A DNA stretch of 58,804 nucleotides from assembly GCA_026196875.1 (NCBI GenBank), contig JAPHTP010000085.1:1-58804 (forward strand), written 5' to 3'. Every line of letters begins with the position of its first letter. Position 1 is the stretch's first letter. This stretch comes from Kangiellaceae bacterium (GTDB taxonomy: Bacteria > Pseudomonadota > Gammaproteobacteria > Enterobacterales > Kangiellaceae). Position numbers and translations under genes: made by a program. The notes beneath the pieces were generated by a model, which was not told the origin of the DNA, searched no databases, and saw nothing but the letters and a program-made list of their open reading frames with translations. Shown piece by piece: positions 9,399 through 19,258 of the stretch.

Positions 9399-11933
9399 TT
9401 AGATAAATTTTTTCGTTTTCGCAGTAGCAACGGCATTAAGCGGGTCATCAGGCCAAGGATGTTTAGGGTAGCGTCCTTTCATTTCCTTTTTGACTTGCGT
9501 GTAACCATTTTTCCAAAAACTTGCTAAGTCTTCCGTTACTTGTAACGGCCTCCTCGCTGGCGATAACAAATGAATAACGAGAGGAATTTTACCTTGAGCT
9601 AGTTGAGGTGTTGTCTTCTCACCGAACATCTCTTGCAACTTAACCGCTAAAACCGGTTTTTCTCCACTTAGATAATCAATTTTAATTTTTGAGCCGCTAG
9701 CGACTTCAATACGCTCAGGCATCAATGCTTCAATTTCCTGTTGCTTATTCCAACCAACAAAATTAATCAATGCGTCAGATAAAAGCTTTTTGTCAATATG
9801 TGATAATTTACTTTTCCCAATTAAGTAAGGAGCTAACCAATCCTCCAAAGAATTTGTTAGTGACTGATCGTTTAAGTTTGGAAAGCCCTTTTCAAATTCT
9901 TCGATTTGGTTGAGTAACGATACTCTTGCTCGCCATTGCAGGAGTTGCTCATCCCAGGCAAGCTTTTCAATCCCGATGCTACGGATCCCTTGAATTAAAC
10001 CATTGATTAGTAGTTCTTGAGACACCTGCTCAATTTGCTTTTTAGATATTTCAATCGCCCCAAGACAAACAATTTTTTGTGCGACTACTGCTTGGCTTTT
10101 TTGATCCCAAAACACTTCTTCCTTTTCTAAGATCAAATTTGAAAAATAATTTTCTATCTGGCCTATGTCAACTTCGGCCGCGAGATAGACCTTGGCAGTG
10201 CTTCCACTCCCGCCTAACTGGCCTACAGATATGCATTCGCTAGAAAATACTGAATCTCTATCAAGATTAACTCCACTTCCATTGGCTAGTAGATATCCTT
10301 GACCTCTTTTTTTGGCAATTCGATCAGGAAAAGCAAATGCGAGCAAAACTCCGCAAAATGATTGATCAAGTTTACATTTTTTCCCTTCAGTATCTAATTG
10401 AACGGTTAATAGTCTTTGCTTTAAACGTGCCGCTTGCCTTAATACATTTGCCTTAATTTTACTTTTAAAAGAACTTTCTGCGAGTAGATGAATACGATAA
10501 GCAATATCATCGTTCACGCTGCTTTTACCGTGCAATAAATCCTTCTCTTCCAATAAGGCAGCCAATTGACAAGCTAACTCAAGCTGGCCCAATTCCTGTG
10601 CTTTAATCAGCATGTGACCAAGCCGCGGATGAATACCCAGTGTTAGAATTTTTTTGCCATGAGGAGTGATTCTCTGACTTTCATTTAATGCTTCGAGTTT
10701 AACTAGCAAGTCGGTAGCTTGTTGGTACGCGGCTGATGCAGGTTGGTCGATTAAGTTTAAGTCCGAAGGAGAATTACACCCCCACATTGCTAGCTCAAGA
10801 ACAAAAGGGGCAAGGTCAGAGCGGAGAATTTCGGCAGGTGTTTGCTGTCGAAGACTCTGTTGTTCCGACCAAAGTCTGAAACAGAAACCATTGCTAAGTC
10901 TGCCTGCTCGTCCAGCTCTTTGTTCAGCCGAAGCTTTTGATATCGATTGGGTTTGCAAACGGTTAAATCCTGCATTTGGGTAAAACCGGCTAACTCTAGC
11001 CAAGCCTGAATCGATGACGCAATCAACTCCTTCGATTGTCACACTAGTCTCAGCAATATTGGTCGACAAGATTATTTTGCGTTTATTTTTACTCGGCGAT
11101 AGCGCGCTTCTTTGCTGGACAAAAGGAAGTGCACCATAAAGCTTGTGAATATCGAAATCAGTAAAATCGCCAGAGTCATTTATAATAGATTCAGCTCGGA
11201 AAATCTCCGACGCACCAGGTAGAAAAACTAAAATGTCTTGTTGGCTTATTTGTTTTGCTGTGTATAAGGCTTCAGTTAAAACACTATCCCAATTTTGGTG
11301 ACTTCTAGGAGCGATATACTTGACGTCAACTGGAAAACATCTTCCTTCACAGTTAATAACACTGGCCCTGTCAAGAATCTTGCTCACCGCGCTGGTTTCC
11401 AGAGTGGCAGACATAACCATCAGCAACAAATCTTCCCGTAGTGAGTGCTGAACTTCTAAACTAAATGCCAATCCTAGATCTGCGTCCAGGCTTCGCTCGT
11501 GAAATTCATCAAAGATTATCGCTGCTATATCTAGCAATTCGGGATCAGATTGAAGCATACGAGTTAAGATACCTTCGGTAATAACTTCAATTCGTGTATC
11601 TTTTGATACTTTGTGCTCATTCCTTATACGATAACCGACGGTTTTACCAACGGGCTGGTCAATTATTTCTGCCATTCTTTCAGCAGCATTACGCGCGGCT
11701 AAGCGCCGAGGCTCCAGAACTAATATCTTTTTTTCGGGTTCAGTTATTGATAACAGAGCGAGCGGAACCGTTGTTGTTTTTCCTGCACCAGGCTCAGCAA
11801 CGAGAATAAGCTGGCTTTGTTTGACAAGCTCACTACGAATTTTCTCGAAGTGGGAACATATGGGGAGTCCAAGATTTTGAATTTGTTGCTCTATTAGAGC
11901 AAGATCAAGAGCTGAAAAAACTGCCACGCGCAA
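9399..11933 (-). CDS. hrpB: ATP-dependent helicase HrpB (DEAH-box family)
   Basis: 844 residues. Superfamily 2 motifs are in order: Walker A AEPGAGKTTT (46-55), motif Ia LVLEPRRLAARNAAERM, motif II DEFHERSLDADL, motif III MSATLET, motif V STNIAETSVTIEGVDCVIDSG and motif VI QRAGRAGR. The HrpB-type C-terminal region follows, with the characteristic end KGRYPKHPWPDDP. Full length for the family. The start is TTG 11933 or GTG 11927; no ATG gives a complete N-terminus and no strong ribosome site is visible. HrpB is a DEAH-like helicase of unclear role in bacteria. The next gene upstream (12010-13110) is on the same strand 76 bp away. Confidence 0.93.
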   Translation of the reverse strand: MRVAVFSALDLALIEQQIQNLGLPICSHFEKIRSELVKQSQLILVAEPGAGKTTTVPLALLSITEPEKKILVLEPRRLAARNAAERMAEIIDQPVGKTVGYRIRNEHKVSKDTRIEVITEGILTRMLQSDPELLDIAAIIFDEFHERSLDADLGLAFSLEVQHSLREDLLLMVMSATLETSAVSKILDRASVINCEGRCFPVDVKYIAPRSHQNWDSVLTEALYTAKQISQQDILVFLPGASEIFRAESIINDSGDFTDFDIHKLYGALPFVQQRSALSPSKNKRKIILSTNIAETSVTIEGVDCVIDSGLARVSRFYPNAGFNRLQTQSISKASAEQRAGRAGRLSNGFCFRLWSEQQSLRQQTPAEILRSDLAPFVLELAMWGCNSPSDLNLIDQPASAAYQQATDLLVKLEALNESQRITPHGKKILTLGIHPRLGHMLIKAQELGQLELACQLAALLEEKDLLHGKSSVNDDIAYRIHLLAESSFKSKIKANVLRQAARLKQRLLTVQLDTEGKKCKLDQSFCGVLLAFAFPDRIAKKRGQGYLLANGSGVNLDRDSVFSSECISVGQLGGSGSTAKVYLAAEVDIGQIENYFSNLILEKEEVFWDQKSQAVVAQKIVCLGAIEISKKQIEQVSQELLINGLIQGIRSIGIEKLAWDEQLLQWRARVSLLNQIEEFEKGFPNLNDQSLTNSLEDWLAPYLIGKSKLSHIDKKLLSDALINFVGWNKQQEIEALMPERIEVASGSKIKIDYLSGEKPVLAVKLQEMFGEKTTPQLAQGKIPLVIHLLSPARRPLQVTEDLASFWKNGYTQVKKEMKGRYPKHPWPDDPLNAVATAKTKKFI

Positions 11934-12009
11934 TCAATTAGAATTATAGAGGATTCTGGTTATTCTAGCATTCAAGCAACACTAATTACTACGCGAGTTA
12001 ATGACTCAA

Positions 12010-13110
12010 CTAAATTTGACTTAAAATCCATTGCCACAACGATATTCCGAAACCAACCAATACCAGTGCTACGCCACCAATTTTTACGGCTTTTACCTTT
12101 CCTTGTCTCTTAAGTTGATTATGCTTTTTTAGCAACTCGGGAGTCCATTGGAAGTCTTTCATTGGCTGCATATTATGTAGTCTTTCAAGAAAAATCAGGT
12201 CCGAATTTGGCTCATTTTCAAGGAGTAAATTAAAAATCGCGTTAGCTCTATCTAAGCTAGAGTGAGGAACTTTGTTACCATGTGCCAACACTAGTTTGCT
12301 TAAACTTTTTGAGTCAAACCCCAGCGCTCCCCAGGGAATATCTTTTTGGCTGGAAAACCATCGCTTATTAATTAAATCAGGAATCAAAGTGATGATCAGA
12401 TTTCTTTCAATATCAGCATCGTTATGACTAATAACCATATCCGCTTCATCAAAAAGCGCTTTAATCCCATCATAATCAAACTTTGATTGTTTTAACTCTT
12501 GTGAGGACAGACCAAATTTTCTAAGCTTTTTTTCGGGCACGTCGTGCAATGGCTTTCGATTAGTTACCAACGTCTTCAATACTTTTGCAGGCTTTTCACT
12601 TTTTGCACAATATTCGAAAAGAACCAAAGCCAGTTGAATGACTTCGTCACGATCACTCCGACCTGTATAAGCTGCACAAACAGTCAACCCTTTGAGCTTT
12701 TTCTCAATAAACTCTTTATGCTGCTTGTCACTTCTTGGCGCAGTCTTTTTCTTTGAACTAATCGAAATTTTTTCAATTTCTTCAGATATCGGCTCTAACG
12801 CTAAATCTACCGCCGGTTTTAGTTCTTCTTTTTTAAAACCAATTAGCGCATTCGCGCGATCAATTCGTTCATAGATTTCAACTAAATCATCGTTGGCTGC
12901 TTTATTTAAATCACTAGGGTCAAGTTGAACGTAGCGCTGTAAGATTTCGGCTTCACTTTTGAAATCTTTTTGAAAATGATAGAGATCAGCAAGTTGGCGA
13001 TAATATTGAGAGTTAATCGTCGCATTGCCGCTAGCTACATCACTTTCCAACTGGTCAATGATAGATAATATTTTCTTTGCTACTTTTGCCGTTAACTGTG
13101 GAGCGTTCAT
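12010..13110 (-). CDS. Tail-anchored protein with degenerate DEDDh exonuclease-like domain
   Basis: 366 residues, ATG 13110. Residues 1-100 are helical and TPR-like, 105-130 are a charged linker, and about 140-300 resemble a DnaQ/RNase T-type 3'-5' exonuclease domain. Motif II is recognisable as SHNDADIERNLI (228-239) and motif III as HSSLDRANAIFNLL (283-296), with a preceding DIPWGALGFDSKSL segment typical of the fold. Motif I, normally DxETTG, reads CAAYTG (145-150), so both metal-binding acidic residues of that motif are absent. A single hydrophobic helix (about 342-363) ends the protein, which suggests a C-terminal membrane anchor. I infer a catalytically dead nucleic-acid-binding or scaffold protein; exonuclease activity is unlikely. 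It lies between the polyamine run and hrpB. Confidence 0.6.
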   Translation of the reverse strand: MNAPQLTAKVAKKILSIIDQLESDVASGNATINSQYYRQLADLYHFQKDFKSEAEILQRYVQLDPSDLNKAANDDLVEIYERIDRANALIGFKKEELKPAVDLALEPISEEIEKISISSKKKTAPRSDKQHKEFIEKKLKGLTVCAAYTGRSDRDEVIQLALVLFEYCAKSEKPAKVLKTLVTNRKPLHDVPEKKLRKFGLSSQELKQSKFDYDGIKALFDEADMVISHNDADIERNLIITLIPDLINKRWFSSQKDIPWGALGFDSKSLSKLVLAHGNKVPHSSLDRANAIFNLLLENEPNSDLIFLERLHNMQPMKDFQWTPELLKKHNQLKRQGKVKAVKIGGVALVLVGFGISLWQWILSQI

Positions 13111-13369
13111 ATTGTATTAGACCTGCGGTGACCATTTGTCAAATCGACGATTATAATCTGCATCGATAGGCGGCCATTTTCCTAAACACTTTTGATAAAT
13201 ATAGGTGCTATAAGCCATATTCGCCAACTAAGCGTGTGTCTGCCTTTAACAGGCAATTTCGAAGCGAGATATTACTACAATGTGGAGCTGTTCACAAAAT
13301 GAACTTTTGTTATTTTCCGTATTAATCGCGTTTTATAACTAACAGCCCAATTTATCCGGATGATTCAAA

Positions 13370-14227
13370 CTAGAATTTCGTTACTCTCTGGTAGAGATCC
13401 GGCCTACGATCCCTGAAAAGCCCCCATGACTCTCTTATTTTTTTGATGTCATTTAAGTCAAAAGTGTGGATTAATATTTCTTCATCGACTTTATTTGCTT
13501 CTTGTACCATAGTACCAAGTTGATCAGAAATAAATGAACTTCCGTAAAAATTAATTTCACATGACGCTCCCACTTCTGTTCCGATCCTATTTGAAGCAAC
13601 AATAGGAATAACATTGGCCGCGCTATGACCTTGCATAACTCTGTGCCAATGCTCACGAGAGTCCCAACTGGGATCTTGAGGTTCCGATCCGATTGCCGTT
13701 GGATAAAATAAAACTTCTGCTCCTTTAAGAGCCATAATTCTAGCCGCTTCTGGAAACCATTGATCCCAACAAATTGCCGCGCCGAATTTTCCAAATTTTG
13801 TTTGCCAGACTTTAAAGCCGGTATCACCAGGTGTAAAATAGAATTTCTCCTGATAACCTGGACCGTCAGGAATATGCGATTTTCGATAATTATCAAGGAT
13901 TGTTCCATTAGCATCTATCATTGCCAGAGAATTAAAAAAAACATTCCCCGATCTTTCAAAGTAGCTAATCGGCAATACAACATTCAATTTTTTAGCAAGC
14001 GACGAAAAATGTTGTAAAATTTTTGAAGTCTCATATGATTCTGCCCATGAAAAATACTTTGGGTCTTGATCTTTACACCAATACAATCCGGCAAACAATT
14101 CCTGCAATAAAACCACATTCGCCCCTCTCTCGCAGGCTTTAGTTATTAGCTCTGTTGCTCGTTCAATGTTTTCATCAAAACGTTCAGTAACGGCAAACTG
14201 AGTGGCTGAGAAAGTTACCTGGTTCAT
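13370..14227 (-). CDS. aguB: N-carbamoylputrescine amidase
   Basis: 285 residues, nitrilase superfamily. Catalytic triad residues are visible: Glu43 in LLQELFAGLYWC, Lys116 in YRKSHIPDGPGY and Cys153 in GAAICWDQWFPEAAR. The IPDGPGYQEKFYFTPGD block is typical of N-carbamoylputrescine amidases. The enzyme hydrolyses N-carbamoylputrescine to putrescine, CO2 and ammonia in the cytoplasm. It is the last gene of the speD-speE-speA-aguA-aguB run, starting 33 bp after aguA, which makes its substrate. Length is normal for the family. Confidence 0.94.
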   Translation of the reverse strand: MNQVTFSATQFAVTERFDENIERATELITKACERGANVVLLQELFAGLYWCKDQDPKYFSWAESYETSKILQHFSSLAKKLNVVLPISYFERSGNVFFNSLAMIDANGTILDNYRKSHIPDGPGYQEKFYFTPGDTGFKVWQTKFGKFGAAICWDQWFPEAARIMALKGAEVLFYPTAIGSEPQDPSWDSREHWHRVMQGHSAANVIPIVASNRIGTEVGASCEINFYGSSFISDQLGTMVQEANKVDEEILIHTFDLNDIKKIRESWGLFRDRRPDLYQRVTKF

Positions 14228-14260
14228 AATGAGTTATCTTCTAAGTTTTCGGCCAGTCAA

Positions 14261-15274
14261 TTAAGCCGGTTGCTGCATAGTAATACAATGAATTCCACCA
14301 CCGCCGACTAATATCTCGTTTGCATCTATGGCAATAGCTTTTCTATCTGCGAATAGTTCACTAATGATTCTAAACGCAGCGTCATCTTGTTTACAACCGA
14401 ACTGAGGTATAACCACTAAATCGTTAGCAATATAGAAATTAATATAGCTCAGCGGCTCCCTGGAATTTTGGACGTATCTTGCCTGTGGCTCTTCGACTTC
14501 AACTAACTCAAAGCCGTATTCAGAAATGGAGCTACGGTTTGCTTGATAAATTTCGTAGTTCTCGCTCATCGAATTGCACCTTTGGCTCAAGATGGTGTTT
14601 TCGTCAGTAAAACAGGCAATATTATCGATGTGTCCATCGGTATCAAGATCGCCGCGAATTCCTTTTTCTAGCCAGATAATTTCGGCAATACCAATCTCTG
14701 ACCTCAACAAGCTTTCTATCTCATGTTGTGAATAACCTGGGTTACGATTTTTATTCAGCAAACATTCTTTAGTGGTAAGAACCTTCCCAGCGCCGTTTGA
14801 GTGAACCGAGCCGCCTTCCAAAACAAAGTCGACTTTTCTACCCTTAGAATGCGATTGTTCAATAATTCTCTGACCGATTTTTTGGTCTTGATTATAGGGA
14901 AAGAATTTATTCCCCCACCCATTAAATTCAAAATCCAAAGCAACAAGCTGTTTTTCCTCTCGGATCCAAATTGGCGCTGTATCGCGTGTCCAACTATCGT
15001 CGAATGCCATTTCAATTAGATCTATTTCGCTATTAAGCTTTTTTGTCGCAAATAACTTGTGTTCCTTATTGACCAACATTGACAGCGGTTCATATTCGCT
15101 GATCAGATTAGCAATCTGACAAAAGGCGAGCTGAGCTGTTTCTAAACCATTGCTCCAGATTTCTTCACGACATGGAAAAGCCATCCAGGTTCTGGCATGC
15201 GGCTCCCACTCGGCGGGCCATCTTTTTGTTGTCTCTAGATCTTGAAGCAAATAATCTTCCTTGCTAGTCCGCAA
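14261..15274 (-). CDS. aguA: Agmatine deiminase
   Basis: 337 residues, guanidino-modifying (pentein) fold. The N-terminal region RWPAEWEPHARTWMAFPC and the C-terminal catalytic loop GGGGIHCITMQQP (Cys330) are diagnostic of agmatine deiminases; DGHIDNIACF carries the catalytic His. The product hydrolyses agmatine to N-carbamoylputrescine and ammonia. The probable start is TTG 15274, seven bases after the speA stop, because no ATG precedes the conserved N-terminal block; later TTG codons are also possible. The gene is placed between speA (makes agmatine) and aguB (uses N-carbamoylputrescine). Confidence 0.93.
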   Translation of the reverse strand: MRTSKEDYLLQDLETTKRWPAEWEPHARTWMAFPCREEIWSNGLETAQLAFCQIANLISEYEPLSMLVNKEHKLFATKKLNSEIDLIEMAFDDSWTRDTAPIWIREEKQLVALDFEFNGWGNKFFPYNQDQKIGQRIIEQSHSKGRKVDFVLEGGSVHSNGAGKVLTTKECLLNKNRNPGYSQHEIESLLRSEIGIAEIIWLEKGIRGDLDTDGHIDNIACFTDENTILSQRCNSMSENYEIYQANRSSISEYGFELVEVEEPQARYVQNSREPLSYINFYIANDLVVIPQFGCKQDDAAFRIISELFADRKAIAIDANEILVGGGGIHCITMQQPA

Positions 15275-15280
15275 TTATAA

Positions 15281-17236
15281 CTAATCTTCTAAATAGCAAT
15301 ATCCGTAAATTCCTTGACGCAATTCGGCTAAGTACTGTCGCTGAATGTTTTGTGGAATATCGGACTCTTTCAACTGTCGCTTGTACGACTCTAGCAATGA
15401 CTTTGAGCCAAAGTCTACATAGTCTAATAGTTCTTCAACTGTTGAACCACTTTCAGTGGCAATGATTTTTAGTTCATCATTATCATCTAGTTCTAAATCT
15501 ATCGTATGCGTGTCGCCGAACAAATTGTGCATATCTCCAAGTATTTCCTGATAAGCACCAACCATAAAAAGTCCCAATAAGTACTCTTTATCATTGTTAA
15601 AAGTAGGAAGGTCGATAGTTGAGGTTATTTGTTGCTGATTGACATACCGACTCAACATGCCGTCACTATCACATGTGATATCTTGGAGCACCGCGGTTTC
15701 CGAGGGAAATTCTGCAAGATTTTCTAAAGGCATCAGTGGAAATATTTGATCAATAGCCCAGGCATCAGGTAAAGATTGGAATATTGAAAAATTAACAAAA
15801 AATTTGCTAGCAAGTTTTTCTCTTAGCAGCTCAAACAATTCAAACTCGGATTGATTGCTTGGTTGTAACTTGCTTTTAATTGCAAACAAGATCATCCGAT
15901 AAGTTCTTTCGGCCAAGGCTCTTTCTGAAAGCGTTACCACTCCATGGTTAAATAGCTCTTGAGTTTGCTTCAAACCATATTCAGCATTATGAAAACACTC
16001 GATTAGTCTATTGCTTTCGGAGTCAGCTACAGACTCCGCAACTAGGAGTGACTCCCATAACTCATGGACAATCGAATGGGATTCACGGGAAGGCTCAACA
16101 AGATCGACTTCTCTCATTCTTTCACTGTCGATAACATTCGCGACTAAAACCGCATGATGCGCGGTTAATGCTCTCCCCGATTCGGTAATAATTGAAGGGT
16201 GGGGTAATTGGTTTTCTTCTGCAATATTTGCAAAAGCTCCAACGACATTGTTAGCGTATTCTTCTAAAGAATAATTCACTGAACAATGGCTTTGACTTTT
16301 CGTTCCTTCGTAATCTACACCGAGTCCGCCACCAACATCTACTGTCGAAACAGGTACTTTAAGTTGATGCAACTCAGCATAAAATCTTGCACATTCTTTC
16401 AACGCATTTTGAATGTCGCGAATAGAAGTAATTTGTGATCCTAGATGAAAGTGGATTAGCTGAAAAATAGATAACTGATTAATCGACTTAAGCTTTTCTA
16501 CGACTCTGAGTATTTGGCTTGCGGAGAGCCCAAACTTTGAATGTTCCCCCCCAGAATCTTGCCACTTACTTTCGCCTTTCGAGGCCAGTCTTGCCCTTAC
16601 GCCGATTCGAGGGGAGACTCCCATTTCTTGTGACTCACCTAGCACCAACTCAAGCTCCGAGAGCTTTTCAACGACAATAAAAACCCTGTGTCCTAACCGT
16701 GTTGCAATCAATGCAGCACGAATATATTCCTTATCTTTATATCCGTTACAAACTATTGTTGAATCAGTATTTTCAGATAGAGCTAATACAGCCATCAATT
16801 CCGGCTTACTTCCAGCTTCCAAACCAACTTGAGGCTTACTCAAAGATTTATTCGCGTTAACTAGCCCTTCGACAACTCGGCGCTGTTGATTCACTTTAAT
16901 CGGATAACATACAGTATAATCACCTTGAAATGCGTGCTCCAAAATTGAGGTGTTAAACGCATTACATAAGGATCTAACTCTATGCTTAAGAATGTCGACA
17001 AATCGAAATAAAGCCGGCATTTGCATGCCCTTGCTTTGGATCTGACAACAGATGTCTGAGAGAGGAAAAACCAAATCTTGCTTATTCGGATCAGGACGAA
17101 CAACTAATTGACCGTTATCGTTCAGATCAAAGAATTGCTCGCTCCAATTAGGCAAGTTATAAAACTTGCGGGCGCTTTCAATATCCCACATGGCAGCAGA
17201 AAACTGTTGCGGAGAATGACTGTTGAAAGCGCTCAT
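15281..17236 (-). CDS. speA: Biosynthetic arginine decarboxylase
   Basis: 651 residues, ATG 17236. A fold-III PLP-dependent decarboxylase: the PLP lysine is Lys114 in YTVCYPIKVNQQR, followed by GLEAGSKPEL and the HFHLGSQ segment, the VDVGGGLGVDYEG phosphate-binding loop and TESGRALTAHHAV. Length matches SpeA of the proteobacteria (about 630-660). It converts arginine to agmatine and CO2. It starts 10 bp after speE and its stop lies six bases before aguA, so the run is clearly one transcription unit. Confidence 0.95.
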   Translation of the reverse strand: MSAFNSHSPQQFSAAMWDIESARKFYNLPNWSEQFFDLNDNGQLVVRPDPNKQDLVFPLSDICCQIQSKGMQMPALFRFVDILKHRVRSLCNAFNTSILEHAFQGDYTVCYPIKVNQQRRVVEGLVNANKSLSKPQVGLEAGSKPELMAVLALSENTDSTIVCNGYKDKEYIRAALIATRLGHRVFIVVEKLSELELVLGESQEMGVSPRIGVRARLASKGESKWQDSGGEHSKFGLSASQILRVVEKLKSINQLSIFQLIHFHLGSQITSIRDIQNALKECARFYAELHQLKVPVSTVDVGGGLGVDYEGTKSQSHCSVNYSLEEYANNVVGAFANIAEENQLPHPSIITESGRALTAHHAVLVANVIDSERMREVDLVEPSRESHSIVHELWESLLVAESVADSESNRLIECFHNAEYGLKQTQELFNHGVVTLSERALAERTYRMILFAIKSKLQPSNQSEFELFELLREKLASKFFVNFSIFQSLPDAWAIDQIFPLMPLENLAEFPSETAVLQDITCDSDGMLSRYVNQQQITSTIDLPTFNNDKEYLLGLFMVGAYQEILGDMHNLFGDTHTIDLELDDNDELKIIATESGSTVEELLDYVDFGSKSLLESYKRQLKESDIPQNIQRQYLAELRQGIYGYCYLED

Positions 17237-17246
17237 AGGTTTGTGG

Positions 17247-18110
17247 TTAATCTTGAGCTGTATCGCTAAGCGCGTCTATTACATATTGCGGTAAAGCAAA
17301 TGCTGCAACGTGAAGCGCGGGATTATAATAGCGAGTTTTAAACCCAGCGGAACCAAATCGTTCCTGGATGACTTCCACCGATTGATTTCGTAGCGCTGGA
17401 TTATCTGTTCCCCATGATAACGTCATTATCCCTCCAACATAAGTTGGCACAGGTACCGAGTAAAACCAACGATCTGCAAAGATGCCGTTAAAGCGAGAAT
17501 AAGTAGCCTGAACTTCATCTAATTGCATAAAGCTCACGCCGTTTTGGGTAGCGAGAATTCCACCTTCGTTAAGCGCGTTTTTACAACCTTGATAGAATCG
17601 AGAGGTAAATAAAACTTCTCCCGGACCTTCTGGATCAGTTGAATCTGAAATAACAACATCAAACTTTTCTTGGTTGTTCACTACAAAATCAACGCCATCA
17701 GCAATAACTAAATTGACCCGCGGATCATCGAACGCGCCAGCTGAATGCTTAGGAAAGTAATTCTTACACATATCAACCACAGCGGAATCAATTTCAACCA
17801 TAGTCACATGTTCAACTAGTGAATGTCTTAAAACTTCTCTCAGAATTCCGCCGTCACCACCACCTATGATCAATACCCGCTTAGCATTGCCATGGGCAAA
17901 AAGTGGTACGTGAGTTAACATCTCATGATAAATAAATTCATCTTTTTCGGTAGTTTGAACAATGCCGTCCAATGCCATCACATTACCAAATTGTTCATTT
18001 TTAAAAATAATCAAATGTTGATGTTCGGTACGATTTTCAAACAATACTTCGTCGATCACATAGCTTTGACCGTAGGAGTTATACAGCGTTTCTGTAAAAC
18101 GTTTTGCCAT
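17247..18110 (-). CDS. speE: Polyamine aminopropyltransferase (spermidine synthase)
   Basis: 287 residues, ATG 18110. The Rossmann-type site for decarboxylated AdoMet is seen as [17 protein letters not shown], the acidic residue after strand 2 in VTMVEID, and the catalytic region [21 protein letters not shown]. It transfers an aminopropyl group to putrescine to give spermidine. It lies downstream of speD, which supplies the donor, and directly upstream of speA. A 174-bp gap holding a REP-like sequence separates it from speD. Confidence 0.95.
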   Translation of the reverse strand: MAKRFTETLYNSYGQSYVIDEVLFENRTEHQHLIIFKNEQFGNVMALDGIVQTTEKDEFIYHEMLTHVPLFAHGNAKRVLIIGGGDGGILREVLRHSLVEHVTMVEIDSAVVDMCKNYFPKHSAGAFDDPRVNLVIADGVDFVVNNQEKFDVVISDSTDPEGPGEVLFTSRFYQGCKNALNEGGILATQNGVSFMQLDEVQATYSRFNGIFADRWFYSVPVPTYVGGIMTLSWGTDNPALRNQSVEVIQERFGSAGFKTRYYNPALHVAAFALPQYVIDALSDTAQD

Positions 18111-18140
18111 GGGAATTAAACCTAAAGAAAATTTATCTTC

Positions 18141-18260
18141 GTAGGAGCAGCTTCAGTACTTCGAACAGACGGATAAGTTTTACATCATGTCAGTCAAACT
18201 TTGATCCGTGTCTGGGAATACTTACCTCGCGCAGCGTTTGGGTACGCCACTCCTACTTAA
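18141..18260. repeat. REP-like inverted repeat between speD and speE
   Basis: GTAGGAGCAGC near 18143 is mirrored by GCCACTCCTAC ending near 18257, with G-T wobble pairs, so the ends of this ~115-base segment form an imperfect 11-bp stem. The GTAGGAG(C)NGCTTCAG start resembles the repetitive extragenic palindromes common in gammaproteobacteria. It may modulate the speD to speE transcript ratio. Confidence 0.4.
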
Positions 18261-18284
18261 CTATTTTTAGCTCGAAACTAATAT

Positions 18285-18764
18285 TCATTTTAGTGCAATA
18301 TTTTCACCACGTAGAATTTCTCTAACGTCTATTTTAGATGGTGTAAAAGCTCTGCGAAAAATATCTGCAGCTTTATGAGGTTCAGCATCACCGCACATAA
18401 AGACGTCAAAAGCAGCGTAGTCTGCTTCCGGCCATGTATGCACACTAATGTGAGACTCAGCTAAAACTGCAACACCAGAAATACCACCATTTGGGGTAAA
18501 GTGATGCATATGGATGTGAAGTAACGTTGCACCGCATTCCCTAATTGCATCACGGAATGCCTGCTCCATTACTTGAAGGTTGTCTAACTTAGATGCGCCC
18601 CATAAGTCGATTATTATATGTGTACCGGCAAATGTCTTGCCTTCGCGTCTGACAAAATGATCGTTTCGCTCATCGTTCTGATTGACATTATTAAATTCAG
18701 GCCAATCAGCCTCTGTTGCGACTGTTGGATCAATCTCAGAATTATAGTCGAAGCTATCTAGCAC
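18285..18764 (-). CDS. speD: S-adenosylmethionine decarboxylase proenzyme, short (class 1B/SpeH-like) type
   Basis: 159 residues from GTG 18764, with GGGAG upstream at usable spacing. The self-cleavage site LAESHISVHTWPE gives Glu103-Ser104, Ser104 becoming the pyruvoyl group; the acid/base region LHIHMHHFTPNGG and the ADYAAFDVFMCGDA block follow the class 1B pattern (Bacillus/Thermotoga form, about 120-130 residues), not the 264-residue E. coli form. Compared with that form it has an acidic N-terminal extension of about 40 residues before GTHIIIDLWG. It supplies decarboxylated AdoMet for SpeE and is the first gene of the polyamine run. Confidence 0.92.
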   Translation of the reverse strand: MLDSFDYNSEIDPTVATEADWPEFNNVNQNDERNDHFVRREGKTFAGTHIIIDLWGASKLDNLQVMEQAFRDAIRECGATLLHIHMHHFTPNGGISGVAVLAESHISVHTWPEADYAAFDVFMCGDAEPHKAADIFRRAFTPSKIDVREILRGENIALK

Positions 18765-19258
18765 TTCTCAACTCCCATAATCAAGGATTAAACAAATCTC
18801 AGGGTGGAAACGTATTTGGACTTTTGTCTTATAAATACCCCTGAACCTTACACCTAAAACGAGCGAGGACTGTTTTAATTCAGAATTATCACTCTTTGTG
18901 TTTTGGGTACCACAGCCTGATTACCAATAACCTAACTTTTAATTAAAAGTGGTTACTTTTTAGGCAATCACAAATATTTGGAAAATGCTTTATACGCTAA
19001 TTTGGACAAAACACAAGAAAAATCGCATTCGGATGATAAAAAAATCAGCTTAGTAAAAAACCAGTCAATTTAAGCAGTATATAACATATTGTTTTAAATA
19101 AATTTATTCATTTGTTTCGTAACTTTTAAATGATAGCTGTTTTGTTATCTAAAGTTCAGTGATTTAACCTATTTAAGACGTCTTTATTGCTAAAAGAGTA
19201 GGTGCAAATTTATTCGGATAAACTTGCATCCTTCTAATCTATTATTAAAGACAACTTT
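18765..19258. other. Non-coding gap upstream of speD with an inverted repeat near 19196-19234
   Basis: This 494-base stretch contains no convincing gene. It should hold the speD promoter. Close to the arsR end, GTAGGTGCAAATTTAT (from 19198) is mirrored by ATAAACTTGCATCC (to about 19233) with one bulge and one mismatch, the same type of TAGGTGC element as found at 51796. It may be a REP-type repeat or act as a terminator for arsR. Confidence 0.45.

Noticed and set aside
12010-13110. Active DEDDh exonuclease
   Set aside because: Both acidic residues of motif I are missing, so an active enzyme is not supported.
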